Shown here: positions 26,374-34,505 of the stretch, piece by piece | Layout of the letters: the number at the start of each line of letters is the position of its first letter | Numbering within the stretch: position 1 is the first letter of the stretch | Source: DASTPP01 sp035762175 | GTDB taxonomy: Bacteria; Myxococcota_A; Polyangia; Polyangiales; Polyangiaceae | DNA length: 50,865 bases | Assembly: GCA_035762175.1 (NCBI GenBank) | Contig: DASTPP010000361.1 | Span: forward strand, 1 to 50,865 | Direction: 5' to 3' | Notes under the pieces: model-generated | Told to the model about the DNA's origin: nothing | The model's input: the letters and a program-made list of their open reading frames with translations, nothing else | The model's database searches: none | Position numbers and translations under genes: made by a program

Positions 26374-28607
26374 CCACGACCGCCCCGCCCGCCTCCGCCC
26401 CCCCGGCCACGCCCCGCCCGGTCGAGCTCGGCACGCGCCTCGTCTCGCTCTCGGTCGAGGGCGGCGTCGCCTTCGTGCGCTACGACGTCCCGGGCGAGTC
26501 GGTCAACGCGCTGCGCGCCGAGACGCTCGCCGAGTTCGACCGGGCGCTCGCGGCCGCCGAGGCCGACCCGGCGGTGCGCGCCGTGGTCCTCGAGTCGGGC
26601 AAGCCCGACTCGTTCATCGTCGGCGCCGACGTCGGCATGCTGAAGGCGGTCAAGCTGCCCGAGGAGGCCGAGCGGCTGAGCCGCGACGGGCAGGCGGCCC
26701 TCGCGCGGCTGGCCGAGAGCCCGAAGCCGGTGGTCGCCGCGGTGCACGGCCCTTGCCTCGGCGGCGGCTTCGAGGTGGCGCTCGCCTGCCACGGGCGCGT
26801 CGCCTCCGACGATCCGAAGACGGCCTTCGGCCTGCCCGAGGTGCAGCTCGGCCTCCTGCCGGGCGCCGACGGGCTGCAGCGCGTCGCCGACCGCGCCGGG
26901 CTCGCCGCCGCGCTCGACCTCGGCCTGACGGGCAAGAGCCTGCGCCCCCAGCAGGCCAAGCGCCTCGGCCTGGTCGACGAAGTGGTCTCGCCCTTCATCG
27001 TACGCCGCGCCGCCGCCGAGCTCGCCCTCGCGCTCGCCGAGGGCCGGGCCCCCCCGGCGCCCCGGCGCCCCCGCACCGCGCGAGCGCTCGCCCTCGAGTC
27101 GAACCCGCTCGGCCGGGCGCTGCTCTTCCGGCAGGCGCGCGCCCGGGCCTTCGCGAAGACGCAGGGGCACTACCCCGCGGTCGAGCGCATCATCGACGTG
27201 CTCGAGGCGCACGCCGCGAAGGGCTTCGCGGCCTCGCGCGAGGCCGCGGCGAGGGCCTTCGGCGAACTCGTCGTCAGCGAGACGGCGGCGCGGCTGATGG
27301 GCATCTTCTTCGCGACGACGGCGCTCAAGAAGGACCAAGGCGCCGACGGCCCCGGCGCCGAGCCCAAGCCCGTCGCGAAGGTGGCGGTGCTGGGCGCCGG
27401 GCGGATGGGCGCCGGCATCGCCTACGTGACGAGCAACGCGGGCGTCGCCGTGCGCCTCAAAGACAAAGACGACGAGGGCCTCGGCCGGGGCCTCACGTAC
27501 ATCGCCGACCTCTACGACGAACGCCGCCGGCGGGGCTCTCTCGGCGAGGCCGAGCGGGCGCAGCGGCTCGCGCTCGTCACCGCGGCGACCGACTACTCGG
27601 GCGTCGCGCGGGCCGACGTCGTCATCGAGGCGGTCTTCGAGGACCTCGCCCTCAAGCGCCGGGTGCTCGCCGAGGTCGAGGCCGTGGCCGCGCCCGACGC
27701 CGTCTTCGCGTCGAACACCTCGTCGATACCCATCGCCAAGATCGCCGAGGGCGCGAGGCGCCCCGAGAACGTCGTGGGAATGCACTACTTCAGCCCCGTG
27801 CACAAGATGCCGCTGCTCGAGGTCGTGCGCGCCGCGCGAAGCTCACCGCGCGCGGTCGCGACGGCCGTCGCGCTCGGCAAGCGCCAGGGCAAGACCGTCA
27901 TCGTCGTCGACGACGGCGTCGGGTTCTACACGAGCCGCGTGCTCGGCCCCTACCTGAACGAGGCGGCGCACCTCGTCGCCGAGGGCGCGCCCGTCGAAGA
28001 CGTCGACCGCGCGCTCGTGCTCTGGGGCTGGCCCGTCGGGCCGATGGCCCTGCTCGACGAGGTCGGCCTCGACGTCGCCGCGCACTTCGGCCCCCTCCTG
28101 GTCCAGGCCTTCGGCGAGCGCATGGCGCCCCCGCCCGCGATCGCGCGGCTCGTCGCAGGCGGGCGCGAGGGCCGCAAGAGCGAGCGGGGCGTCTACCTCT
28201 ACGGCGAGGCGGCGCGGGCCGCCCGGGGCCGAACCCCCTTCGCCCGCGGGCGGGGCAAGCTCGTCGACCCGGGCCTCTACGCCCTGCTCGGCGTCGAGCC
28301 GAGGCCGGGCGCGGTGCCGCTCGAAGAGATGCAGATGCGCTGCTCGCTGCAGCTCGTCAACGAGGCCGCCCGCTGCCTCGGTGAGGGCGTCGTGCGGGGG
28401 CCCCGCGACGGCGACGTCGGGGCCGTCTTCGGCCTGGGCTTCCCGCCCTTCCGCGGCGGCCCCTTTCGGTACGTCGACGGCGTCGGGGCCGACGAGATCG
28501 TGCGCCGGGTGCGCGCCTACGAAGACCGCTTCGGCCCGCGCTGGGCCCCCGCGCCCCTGCTCGTCGAGCTGGCCGGGCGCGGGGCGAAATTCTACCCCGA
28601 GGGCTGA
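26370..28607 (+). CDS. fadJ: Multifunctional fatty acid oxidation complex alpha subunit
   Basis: This 745-residue protein starts at GTG 26370 inside the fadI stop. The N-terminal crotonase domain has SFIVGADVGML, the oxyanion segment HGPCLGGGFEVALACH and LPEVQLGLLPGADGLQR. From about residue 340 a 3-hydroxyacyl-CoA dehydrogenase follows, with NAD-binding LGAGRMGAGIA, SNTSSIPI and GMHYFSPVHKMPLLEVV, and two C-terminal helical domains end in GLGFPPFRGGPFRY. It performs enoyl-CoA hydration and 3-hydroxyacyl-CoA oxidation, passing product to FadI. No acyl-CoA dehydrogenase gene lies nearby. Confidence 0.93.
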   Translation: MTTTAPPASAPPATPRPVELGTRLVSLSVEGGVAFVRYDVPGESVNALRAETLAEFDRALAAAEADPAVRAVVLESGKPDSFIVGADVGMLKAVKLPEEAERLSRDGQAALARLAESPKPVVAAVHGPCLGGGFEVALACHGRVASDDPKTAFGLPEVQLGLLPGADGLQRVADRAGLAAALDLGLTGKSLRPQQAKRLGLVDEVVSPFIVRRAAAELALALAEGRAPPAPRRPRTARALALESNPLGRALLFRQARARAFAKTQGHYPAVERIIDVLEAHAAKGFAASREAAARAFGELVVSETAARLMGIFFATTALKKDQGADGPGAEPKPVAKVAVLGAGRMGAGIAYVTSNAGVAVRLKDKDDEGLGRGLTYIADLYDERRRRGSLGEAERAQRLALVTAATDYSGVARADVVIEAVFEDLALKRRVLAEVEAVAAPDAVFASNTSSIPIAKIAEGARRPENVVGMHYFSPVHKMPLLEVVRAARSSPRAVATAVALGKRQGKTVIVVDDGVGFYTSRVLGPYLNEAAHLVAEGAPVEDVDRALVLWGWPVGPMALLDEVGLDVAAHFGPLLVQAFGERMAPPPAIARLVAGGREGRKSERGVYLYGEAARAARGRTPFARGRGKLVDPGLYALLGVEPRPGAVPLEEMQMRCSLQLVNEAARCLGEGVVRGPRDGDVGAVFGLGFPPFRGGPFRYVDGVGADEIVRRVRAYEDRFGPRWAPAPLLVELAGRGAKFYPEG

Positions 28608-28626
28608 GGGCGCCCGCCCGGGCCGC

Positions 28627-30381
28627 TCAGGGCAGCGGCACCATGCGCTCGGAGAGCGGGTACGTCTCGCCCGCCGTCACGTGCAGCCAGCGCGAGCCCG
28701 AGCCCGCCGCGAGCTTGTCGGCCGGCACCCGCACCGTCGCCGCGCCGGACGCGTCGGCCGTCACGCTCTGGTCGTAGACGCGGGTGAAGTCGTCGACGTT
28801 GACCCAGACCCGGACCTGGGCGTTGGGCTGCGCCACGCCGTTGACGTCGCGCGCGACGACGGCGACGTCGAGGCCGCCGTCGGGGGCGGCGGCGGTGGTG
28901 ATCGAAGGGTCCCAGACCTTGGGGTCGCGCACCCGGAAGCTCTGCACGGGCTCGTCGTCGAGCTTGTCGAGCGTGTCGTAGAGCGCCAGCGTGACGCGGG
29001 CGAGGAACTCGGTGTCGATCTTGTCCGGGGTGTCTTCGACCGTGTGATAGTAGTCGGTCTCGCAGTAGGTCGTCAGGCCCTGCAGGCCGTGCCAGTACAT
29101 GCCCTGCACGTCGGCGGGTATGAGCCCCCCGAAGAGCGAGGGCACCAGGTCGAGGCCGGCCGAGAGCGGGTAGAGCATGTCGAGCCCGCCCTCCTCGCTC
29201 GACGGCGCGATGGGGCTGCCGCTCGTGCTCGCGATCGCGCGCAGGCCCCCGCCCGGCGGCCCGCCCGCGGGCGTCTCGAGGTTGATGAAGCCGAGCATCG
29301 GCTCGTTGTTGACGATGACGTGCTGGCGCAAGAAGGCGTAGGCGCCGAAGAGCCCGAGCTCTTCGGCGTCGAAGCCGACCAGCATCACGCCGAGGCGCCG
29401 GGGCGGGCCCGCGCCGAGCCGGTCGGCCAGCTCGAGCATCGCGGCGACGCCCGTGCCGTTGTCGGACGAGCCGGCCGCCCAGGTGTCGTAGTGCGCGCCG
29501 ACCATGATGAAGGCGCCCGAGGGGTCGGTGCCCGGCAGGTAGGCCACGACGTTGCGCCCCTGCGCCGGCCGCAGCGCGGCGGTGACGTCGAGCACGGCGC
29601 GCGCCGGCCGCCCCAAGGTGAGCGCCTCTTGGATCTTCGCCCCGTCGTCTTTGCCCACCGTGAGGGTGGGCATGAGCGCCATGCCGTCTTCGGCGTCGGT
29701 GATGGTGCCGACCTGGATCAGGTTCTTCGGGCTCTGGCTCGCGTAGAGCAGGCCGGCCGCGCCGTTCTTGAGCGCCTCGCGGTACTGCGCTTGGCGGTGG
29801 AAGGTCGGGTCGCGCACGACGAAGGCGATTTTGCCCACCACGTCCTTGTTGAGGTAGTCTTCGGGGTGGCCCTTGCCGACGTCGACGACCTCGGCATCGA
29901 CCCGCCCCGCGCCCGTGTAGGCGAAGACGTCGTAGGCCATGTCGACCTTGCCGCCCTCGATGTTCACGTCGAGGAACGACGAGCTCATCACCTGCTGGCG
30001 GAAGGTGAAGGTCTCGTACTTCGCCTCGCGCCCCCCGAGCGCCGCCTCGAGCCGACGCTTGACGTAGTCGCCCGCCTCGTAGCCCTTCGGCGTGCCCGCG
30101 CGCTTCGGGCCCAGCACCGCCAGGTCTTCGAGCGTCGCCTTCACGCGCGCCTGCACCTCGGGCACGCTCGTGCCGAGCGCCGGGGCGCCGCCGCCCGTGC
30201 CGCCGCCGCCGCCCGTGCCGCCGCCGCCCGGGCCGCCGTTCGGGCCGCCCGCGGTCGCGGGCGTCGAATCGTCGTCGTCGCCCCCGCCGCCGCCGCCCGA
30301 ACAACCCTCGCCCGCCAAGAGAGCGCCGGCAAAGAGAGACCCCAAGATCGCTGCCCGAAGTACGTTGCGACGTTTGGACAT
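28627..30381 (-). CDS. Secreted M28-family zinc aminopeptidase-like lipoprotein
   Basis: This 584-residue protein opens with a signal sequence (RAAILGSLFAGALLAGEGC) and a Gly/Asp-rich linker, so it is probably a lipoprotein. A PA-like insert (VVGKIAFVVRDPTF, AAGLLYASQ) precedes the M28 core: VGAHYDTWAAGSSDNGTG (His and Asp ligands), VGFDAEELGLFGAYAF (catalytic and metal-binding Glu) and YYHTVEDTPDKID (last His). A C-terminal domain of about 110 residues is beta-rich. It likely trims peptides outside the cytoplasm. It ends only 19 bp from the convergent fadJ stop. Confidence 0.88.
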   Translation of the reverse strand: MSKRRNVLRAAILGSLFAGALLAGEGCSGGGGGGDDDDSTPATAGGPNGGPGGGGTGGGGGTGGGAPALGTSVPEVQARVKATLEDLAVLGPKRAGTPKGYEAGDYVKRRLEAALGGREAKYETFTFRQQVMSSSFLDVNIEGGKVDMAYDVFAYTGAGRVDAEVVDVGKGHPEDYLNKDVVGKIAFVVRDPTFHRQAQYREALKNGAAGLLYASQSPKNLIQVGTITDAEDGMALMPTLTVGKDDGAKIQEALTLGRPARAVLDVTAALRPAQGRNVVAYLPGTDPSGAFIMVGAHYDTWAAGSSDNGTGVAAMLELADRLGAGPPRRLGVMLVGFDAEELGLFGAYAFLRQHVIVNNEPMLGFINLETPAGGPPGGGLRAIASTSGSPIAPSSEEGGLDMLYPLSAGLDLVPSLFGGLIPADVQGMYWHGLQGLTTYCETDYYHTVEDTPDKIDTEFLARVTLALYDTLDKLDDEPVQSFRVRDPKVWDPSITTAAAPDGGLDVAVVARDVNGVAQPNAQVRVWVNVDDFTRVYDQSVTADASGAATVRVPADKLAAGSGSRWLHVTAGETYPLSERMVPLP

Positions 30382-30934
30382 CGGCTCAAGACGTTACCAT
30401 AAGAGCCAACGCTTCCTCCCCTCTCGATCGACGAAATAATTCGCGCCCGGCGGCCTTTTCGGGCACTGCGGTCGCACCCACAGCCGCGCCGTCAGGGCGA
30501 GTGCGAAGGGGGGCTCGCGGCGGCGGTGCGGCCGCGCGTCGCCGCGTAATTTGACGAAAAAGATCGCTCCGCAATCTCGAATCGGGCGCGTCGACGCGGC
30601 GCGCGACGCCTCGGACGATTCCGCCTGGACGATAATGGGCGCTGCGCACATGTGCGATGGTGCCATACCGTCATCGACACGGGTGTGAGAGGTTCGGTGG
30701 GGTTGTGCGGGCACGCGTCGACCCCCGCCCGGACGGCCGAGGCCCTGCCCGCCGCCCGGCCGCGGCCCCCTCGGGGCCGGGGGAGGCGCGCCCCCCGCGC
30801 CCCGTAGAACGCGCCCGCCGCCCGAGAAAAGGGCTTCGGTGAGGGCGTGGGGCGGGCACAGCGGACATTCTTTGTCCCGTGAACGAGCGCCTGGACGTTC
30901 ACCGGCGCGGCCCCCGGCGTTAAGGTTTCCGCCC
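30382..30934. other. Divergent regulatory gap of 553 bp
   Basis: No gene is supported. The left half, upstream of the leftward peptidase gene, is relatively AT-rich for this contig (GAAATAATTCG, TAATTTGACG). The right half holds the 15-bp operator and a GTGAACG/CGTTCAC inverted repeat before the small gene at 30935. Confidence 0.55.
30863..30877 (+). promoter_or_regulatory. Palindromic operator GGACATTCTTTGTCC
   Basis: A 15-bp site with arms GGACA and TGTCC lies 57 bp before the ATG at 30935. A near-identical copy, oriented towards its own gene, precedes the SSB-tail protein gene. A second inverted repeat, GTGAACG-N10-CGTTCAC (30879-30902), follows immediately. Confidence 0.55.
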
Positions 30935-31261
30935 ATGAAGCGTCGCCGCGCACGCGCCTCGGGGGCCAACCCTCCGCCCGCTACGAATACCGAAGCGCCG
31001 CGGGCGCCCGCGCCCCCGGCCGATGACGACGACGCGGCGCTCGCCGCCCTGCTCGCCAGCGCGCTCGAGGCCCAGGCCCGCCGGCGCGAGGCCGACCTGC
31101 CGGCCGAGCTCGCCGCGACCGACCTCTTGCGCACCTGCCTGTCGGCCGCGCTGCTAGCCGAGGGCGCGGCGCGCGAGGCGCTCGTGCAGACCGCCCGCCG
31201 CGAGTTCGACCGCGCGGTCGCGCCGCGGGCGACCCCGCGGGCGCGCTCGCGGGCGGCCTAA
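30935..31261 (+). CDS. Small Ala/Arg-rich hypothetical protein
   Basis: The ATG at 30935 follows TTAAGG at ribosome-binding distance and opens a 108-residue frame with good third-position bias. A basic N-terminus (KRRRARASG) leads to a Pro-rich stretch, an Asp run (DDDD, about 43-46) and a predicted helical Ala/Leu/Glu-rich region with AATDLLRTCLSAALLAEGAAREALV, cut here to its key part. No signal peptide, membrane segment or known family is seen. It shares an operator-like site with the SSB-tail gene that faces it. Confidence 0.6.
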   Translation: MKRRRARASGANPPPATNTEAPRAPAPPADDDDAALAALLASALEAQARRREADLPAELAATDLLRTCLSAALLAEGAAREALVQTARREFDRAVAPRATPRARSRAA

Positions 31262-31667
31262 TACTACCGTTGCACTTCGCTCGAAAACCAGGGCATTTCC
31301 GCGGCCGACCCACCCGGAAAGCCCTCGTTTCGGGCGGGAGTGCAACGGTCGTACGAAACGCACGGGCGACGGGGCGGCCCGCGGCCTGGCCCGAGCGACG
31401 GGCGGCGCTCGCCCGCGCAGGGGGCGAACGCGTCGCCCCAGCGGTACGCCATGCGGCCGCCGCGGCGCTCGCCCGCGCGGGGGGCGCACCCCGAACGAGG
31501 GTCGCCGTGATGCTCGCCCGCGCGGGGGGCGCACCCCGAATGAGGGTCGCCGTGATGCTCGCCCGCGCGGGGGGCGCACCCAAAGACGACGGCCGCCCCT
31601 ACGCGAGGCGGCCGTTGGCCGAGGCCGGGCCGTCGTGCGGCGCCGCGCGCCGCGCCGACGAGGGCGC
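31262..31667. other. Gap of 406 bp filled largely by 45-bp repeats
   Basis: No gene is supported here. The stretch joins two convergent genes; its left part is ordinary mixed sequence and its right part holds the 45-bp tandem array. Confidence 0.55.
31407..31580. repeat. 45-bp tandem array between convergent genes
   Basis: GCTCGCCCGCGCGGGGGGCG recurs at 31467, 31512 and 31557 (period 45), with a diverged copy at 31407. The filler GAACGAGGGTCGCCGTGAT is also conserved, so these are true tandem repeats and not repeat-spacer units. Confidence 0.85.
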
Positions 31668-32213
31668 TCAAAAGGGGATGTCGTCGTCTTCTTCTTGCGC
31701 CGGGAACCCGGCGCTAAAGTCGTCGATCGCGGGGGCGGGGGCGGGCGCCGGCGCGGGCCGGGCGCGCCGCGCGGCGCTCGCGCCGTTGCCGCCGCCGTTA
31801 CCGCTACCGTTGCCGGCGTGCCCGCCGCCGCGCAGTCGCTTGGCCCAGGCGCGGGCGCGGCCGGCGTCGAGGCGCGTCCAGCGGCTCTTCGGGCCGCCGT
31901 TCTTGTCGAGCGCGCCGGTCTCGTCTTCTTTGCGGGCGAAGTAATCGAACGCTTCGGCCAGCATGTCGAGAAAGTCGGGGTCGCATTCGGAGAAGGTCTT
32001 GCCCTTGTAGTTCGCGCCCTCCCACCGCTTGGGGATGAAGCGGACCTCGGGGTTGCCGCGGGGGCCGTCGATGTCGACCTCGAGCGCGGGCGGGGCGGCG
32101 GGCGTGTGGCCGGGCGCCGACTCGTGGCCGCCCTGGGCCGCGAGCACGCCGAGGTGGGAGAGGAGCATGTCGAGCTTGTGCTCGAGCCGTTCGAGTCGCT
32201 GTTGGTTGTCCAT
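31668..32213 (-). CDS. SSB-tailed protein without an obvious OB fold
   Basis: From ATG 32213 the product is 181 residues; a TTG 30 bp upstream is less likely. A short N-terminal coiled-coil (RLERLEHKLDMLLSHLG) is followed by a central domain with VRFIPKRWEGANYKGKTFSECDP and FLDMLAEAFDYFARKED. A Gly/Asn/Ala/Pro-rich linker then leads to the terminal EEDDDIPF, the same acidic tip with which SSB proteins recruit repair and replication enzymes. No SSB-type OB fold is seen. I recall the central block from phage-type hypothetical proteins, but its function is unknown. Confidence 0.7.
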   Translation of the reverse strand: MDNQQRLERLEHKLDMLLSHLGVLAAQGGHESAPGHTPAAPPALEVDIDGPRGNPEVRFIPKRWEGANYKGKTFSECDPDFLDMLAEAFDYFARKEDETGALDKNGGPKSRWTRLDAGRARAWAKRLRGGGHAGNGSGNGGGNGASAARRARPAPAPAPAPAIDDFSAGFPAQEEDDDIPF

Positions 32214-32309
32214 GGCGGTGTTCTCTGTCGCTGCTGCTGGCAATGCTGCTGTGGTGCGGGCCCGCTCGGAGATCTATCAACGCGGGGGCACGCGCGCGAG
32301 GGGCCTGCC

Positions 32310-32324
32310 GGACAAACAATGTCC
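32310..32324 (-). promoter_or_regulatory. Palindromic operator GGACATTGTTTGTCC
   Basis: Read on the minus strand this 15-bp site differs from the one at 30863-30877 only at the central base. It lies about 97 bp upstream of the SSB-tail gene start, in a 220-bp gap (32214-32433) that holds nothing else recognisable. Confidence 0.55.
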
Positions 32325-32433
32325 GAGACGAGCCCTCGGCCGCGGGGCGCGCGCCCGCGCGAGAGGGGCCGCCGCGAGGCCGCGGGGCGAGCGGGCGGAG
32401 CTCCGTGACGACGGCGAGATCGGGCGCGCGAGG

Positions 32434-33771
32434 TCAGGCGCTGCCGAGGCGCCGGCGCCGCACACCGAACCAGACGGCGCCGGCGGCCATGACGCCGGCG
32501 AAGAGGGCGCTCTCGAGCGGGTGGGCCGAGGCGACGGCGACCAGGCAGGCGAGCACCAGCGCGAGGGCGAGCGCGGTCAGGGCGGGGTGGCCGGGCGCGC
32601 GGAAGGGGCGGGCGAGGCCGGGCTCGCGGGCGCGCAGGGCGAAGAGCGAGGCGAGCGCGAGCCCGTACATGGTGAGCGCGCTGAGGACGGAGAGGGTGAT
32701 CAAGAAGCCGGAGGTGCCGCTGACGATGGCGAGCAGGCCGGCGGCGCAGTTGGCGGCGAGGGCGGCGACGGGGGTCGCGCGGGTCGCGTGGGCGCGCCCG
32801 AGCGCGGCGGGCAAGAGGCCCTCGCGGCCGAGGGCGAAGAGGGCGCGGCCGGCGACGAGCACCAGGCCGTGGCACGAGGCGACGAGGCCGACCAGGCCGA
32901 GGGCGACGAGGGCGCCGTGCAGCGGGTGCCCGGCGCCGTAGACGCGGGCGATGACGAGCGGCAAGGGCGCGTCGCTCGGCTCGGAGGAGCCCGGGGCGAA
33001 GACGGCGGCGCGCCAGCCCGCGACGCCGACGGCGCCGGCGAAGGTGGCGAGCGCGGCGACGACGAGCGTCGCCATCGCCGAGCCGAAGCCGCGGGGCAGG
33101 TCGCGCTGCGGGTCGCGCGCCTCCTCGGCGACGTTCGCGAGGCCCTCGATGCCGAGGTAGAACCAGACCGCGTACGGGAGCGCGCGGAAGGCGCCCGCCC
33201 AGCCGCCCGGCAGGGCCTCCGAGGCGAGGGCGGCGGTCGAGACGCGCGGCAGGGTCGCGAGGGCGAAGACGAGCAGGCCGACGAGCGCGGCGGCCGCCGT
33301 CCAGAGGCCGAAGGCGACCGACTGGCGCACGCCGTAGGCGTTGAGCGCCGTGAAGAGCAGGTACGCGATCGCGGCGGCGATCGAGGGGTGCAGCCAGGGC
33401 AGCGCGAGGTGGGCGTGGGCGCCGATGGCGACGGCGATGGCGGGCGAGGCGAAGACGAACTCGAGCGCCTGGGCGAAGCCGGCCAGAAAGCCCACGAAGG
33501 GGCCGAAGGCGCGGCCCGCGTAGACGAACGCGCCGCCGGCGCCGGGCAGCGCGCACGCGAGCTCGGCGTAGCCGAGCACGAACGCGACGTACGTCGCGGT
33601 GGCCGCGAGCGTCGCGGCGAAGAAGCCCGCGCTGCCGGCCGCGGGCAGGCCGAGGTTCCAGCCGAAGTACATGCCGGAGATGACGTAGGCGACCCCGAGC
33701 CCCCAGAGGCCCGCGGGGGTCAGCACGCGGCGCAAGGGGCCGGCCGCCTCGCGCTCGCGCTCGCCCGACAT
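32434..33771 (-). CDS. APC-family permease, ethanolamine permease-like
   Basis: This 445-residue protein has twelve likely membrane helices. The N-terminal GLWGLGVAYVISGMYFGWNLG, PGAGGAFVYAGRAFGPF and YAVWFYLGIEGLANVAEEARDP closely follow the pattern of ethanolamine permeases in the amino acid-polyamine-organocation superfamily. It should import a small amine or amino acid across the inner membrane. No ethanolamine ammonia-lyase or eut gene is nearby, so the substrate is inferred from family resemblance only. Downstream lies the SSB-tail gene on the same strand, 220 bp away, which probably has its own promoter. Confidence 0.8.
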   Translation of the reverse strand: MSGEREREAAGPLRRVLTPAGLWGLGVAYVISGMYFGWNLGLPAAGSAGFFAATLAATATYVAFVLGYAELACALPGAGGAFVYAGRAFGPFVGFLAGFAQALEFVFASPAIAVAIGAHAHLALPWLHPSIAAAIAYLLFTALNAYGVRQSVAFGLWTAAAALVGLLVFALATLPRVSTAALASEALPGGWAGAFRALPYAVWFYLGIEGLANVAEEARDPQRDLPRGFGSAMATLVVAALATFAGAVGVAGWRAAVFAPGSSEPSDAPLPLVIARVYGAGHPLHGALVALGLVGLVASCHGLVLVAGRALFALGREGLLPAALGRAHATRATPVAALAANCAAGLLAIVSGTSGFLITLSVLSALTMYGLALASLFALRAREPGLARPFRAPGHPALTALALALVLACLVAVASAHPLESALFAGVMAAGAVWFGVRRRRLGSA

Positions 33772-33802
33772 GGTGGCGGCACTCTACCGGAGGGGCGGGC
33801 CC

Positions 33803-33935
33803 GCGCGGAGCGCGGCGTGGGGCGAGGGCGGCGCCGCGCGGGGCGCGGCGTGGGGCGAGGGCGGCCACACGCGGGGCGCGGCGTGGGGCGAAGGTGGCCC
33901 CGCGCGGGGCGGGGCGCGGCGGCGGGCCCCGCTCA
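33803..33935. repeat. 33-bp tandem array
   Basis: Four units at 33803, 33836, 33869 and 33902 share GCGCGGGGCGCGGCGTGGGGCG with small changes. The array lies between the permease start and a small leftward ORF. Confidence 0.85.
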
Positions 33936-34298
33936 GCGGCGCGTGCCGGCGCCGAAGGAGGGGTCGGAGTGGTGGAACACGATCCAGGCGCTCGAGACGG
34001 TTTTGCAGGGCGGCCACGCGAGGTTCGAGGCAAGCGAGGTCAAGACCTCTTTGTCGGACGCGCGCGCGAACGCGATGCCCGCGAGCACCCGCCCGGCCTG
34101 CGACACCATCGCGACGAACGCGAGCAGGCCGGTGCGCGCCTCGCCGTAGGCGCCACACCCGCAGCGACGGCCGCGCTCGCGGGTCTGCCCCGACGACGCG
34201 ATCGAATGCCACCATCGCCGCCAACCCTTCGCACAAACGCCACACCCTCGTCGGCCTTTCGCCGTCTGCTCGTCAAGTTTGGGCCGTGCTCCCTGCAT
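33933..34298 (-). CDS. Unrecognised small protein
   Basis: This 121-residue frame has strong G/C third-position bias in its last ~75 codons (GLLAFVAMVSQAGRVLAGIAF, ARASDKEVLTSLASNLA, TVSSAWIVFHHSDPSF) but weak bias before that, so the true start may be internal or the gene may be a 3' fragment. It has one moderately hydrophobic stretch and a CGCG cysteine pair. I do not recognise the family. The stop abuts the 33-bp repeat array. Confidence 0.45.
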   Translation of the reverse strand: MQGARPKLDEQTAKGRRGCGVCAKGWRRWWHSIASSGQTRERGRRCGCGAYGEARTGLLAFVAMVSQAGRVLAGIAFARASDKEVLTSLASNLAWPPCKTVSSAWIVFHHSDPSFGAGTRR

Positions 34299-34505
34299 TC
34301 ACCCCCGAGATTTGCACTCGGCGTGCCGAAGGGGGGGGGGCCGTCGCCACCCACCCGAGGGGGCGCTCCGGCGTCCCGGGCTGTGCCACTTTGTGCTTGG
34401 GCGGAGCCCGGAAGGGGGGGGGGGACGCGACGCCGGGCCCGGCCCCCGCCGCCCAGCCGCCCTTCTTCGTTGCGACAAGGCGCCCTTGGTCCCACCCTCG
34501 GCGCC

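Noticed and set aside
31407..31580. CRISPR array
   Set aside because: The sequence between the GC-rich cores is also conserved, so there are no unique spacers.
31154..34033. 959-codon minus-strand frame spanning three genes
   Set aside because: It crosses the SSB-tail gene and the permease in another frame and is Arg/Pro-rich throughout.
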